A program made the translations under genes and the position numbers. A DNA stretch of 5,875 nucleotides from Actinomycetes bacterium (GTDB lineage: Bacteria > Actinomycetota > Acidimicrobiia > Acidimicrobiales > RAAP-2), in the NCBI GenBank assembly GCA_021826255.1, contig JAKBAZ010000084.1, positions 1 to 5,875 of the forward strand. The letters run 5' to 3'. Shown one piece after another: positions 5,187-5,875 of this stretch. The notes under the pieces were generated by a model. That model worked only from the letters and a program-made list of their open reading frames with translations. It was not told the origin of the DNA and did not search any database. How positions within the stretch are numbered: the stretch's first letter is position 1; each line of letters opens with the position of its first letter.

Positions 5187-5875
5187 CCGTTAGCCTCGTC
5201 GGGGCCGGCCCGGGCGCTCGTGATCTCTTGACGCTGCGCGCTCACGAACGGATAGTGAATGCCGAGGCCGTGGTCTACGACCGATTGGTCTCGCCCGAGG
5301 TGCTCGAACTCATCGCCCCCTCCGCCGAGCGCTACAACGTGGGAAAGTCGCGGGGTGATTCGGGGGTTCAGGGGTCCATTAATGACCTCTTGGTGGATCT
5401 CGCGGCGCGTCACGAGCGGGTGGTCCGACTGAAGGGTGGAGATCCGTTCGTCTTCGGTCGAGGGGCCGAAGAGGTGGCGGCCCTCACGCGCTGCGGCGTC
5501 GAGGTGGAAGTGGTGCCCGGCCTTAGTTCGCTACTCGCCGCTCCCGCGCTCGCCGGAATCGCCCTCACGACGCGGGGTCTCTCTCGGCGAGTCGTGCTTA
5601 CCAGTGCGGTGGGAGAGGGAGGAGAGCCCGCGCCACTGGGCGACCTCGTCGGTCACGTCGACACTTTCGTCGTGGTGATGGGCAGCGCGAGACGGAGTGA
5701 GATCGCCTCGGAACTTCTCGACGCGGGACTCGCTCCGGTCACGCCCGTTGCGTCGGTGGAGTGGGCGTCGTGGCCCGAACAGCGAGTGCGCGCGGGTTTA
5801 CTGGGTGAGCTCGATCGCTGGGAGGGAGTGGCTCCCTCGGTGCTCGTGGTGGGCGAGGTGGCTCGGGGAGTCGAA
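5183..5875 (+). CDS. cobA: Uroporphyrinogen-III C-methyltransferase (SUMT), 3' end outside window
   Basis: The frame is open from GTG 5183 to the last base, giving 231 residues without a stop. SUMT uses two S-adenosylmethionine to methylate uroporphyrinogen III at C2 and C7, making precorrin-2 for siroheme and cobalamin. Motifs in order are VSLVGAGPG (3-11) with LLTLRA, VVYDRLVSPEVL (30-41), GK (54-55), VVRLKGGDPFVFGRGAEE (80-97, the family hallmark), VPGLSSLLAAPALAGIALT (111-129) and VVVMG (163-167). Small departures are GAR where GDP is usual after the first glycine-rich motif, and TSAVGEGG where many members have TGH. A lone SUMT is about 240-260 residues, so only a short tail may be missing. 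However, fusions to uroporphyrinogen-III synthase or to a CysG-type dehydrogenase domain are common and cannot be ruled out. The 4-base GTGA overlap with cysI shows co-translation, and the job is evidently supplying siroheme to that enzyme. Confidence 0.92.
   Translation, partial: MTVSLVGAGPGARDLLTLRAHERIVNAEAVVYDRLVSPEVLELIAPSAERYNVGKSRGDSGVQGSINDLLVDLAARHERVVRLKGGDPFVFGRGAEEVAALTRCGVEVEVVPGLSSLLAAPALAGIALTTRGLSRRVVLTSAVGEGGEPAPLGDLVGHVDTFVVVMGSARRSEIASELLDAGLAPVTPVASVEWASWPEQRVRAGLLGELDRWEGVAPSVLVVGEVARGVE

Overview
The window looks like a piece of a high-GC actinobacterial chromosome. Reasons: GC is roughly 60-65% by eye, GTG starts predominate, and it holds a secreted DUF4232 protein, a GT87 (DUF2029) polyprenyl-sugar mannosyltransferase and a PIG-V-like mannosyltransferase, which are typical of Actinomycetota. 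An acidimicrobial-type lineage would fit the Acidithiobacillus-like sulfide:quinone reductase beside assimilatory sulfur genes, but that placement is inference. The region reads as core chromosome: I see no mobile element, CRISPR array, rRNA or tRNA.

Layout. (1) 2-370, +: the 3' end of a sulfide:quinone oxidoreductase-like flavoprotein. (2) 371-456: a short convergent gap with a perfect 10-bp hairpin, probably a shared terminator. (3) 457-990, -: a small secreted DUF4232 protein with a strong Shine-Dalgarno sequence. (4) 991-1138: a divergent promoter region with a 7-bp inverted repeat and a -10-like hexamer placed for a leaderless transcript. (5) 1139-2275 and 2272-3489, +: two membrane GT-C glycosyltransferases (PIG-V-like, then GT87) joined by a GTGA stop/start overlap. 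(6) 3476-3536: an AT-rich promoter with a palindromic operator-like site over its -10 box. (7) 3537-5186, +: a complete CysI-type sulfite reductase hemoprotein. (8) 5183-5875, +: uroporphyrinogen-III C-methyltransferase, again joined by a GTGA overlap and cut by the window end.

How the genes work together. Genes 7 and 8 form a clear assimilatory sulfate/sulfite unit: the methyltransferase makes precorrin-2, the precursor of the siroheme that the reductase needs to turn sulfite into sulfide. The promoter/operator in front of them suggests control by sulfur supply, though the regulator is not visible. The two GT-C enzymes probably add mannose from polyprenyl-phosphate donors to cell-envelope lipoglycans or exported proteins. 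The upstream SQR-like enzyme works in the opposite direction in sulfur metabolism, oxidising sulfide and feeding the quinone pool. I found no undescribed multi-gene system. The most interesting signal is the cysI promoter with its nested repeats.
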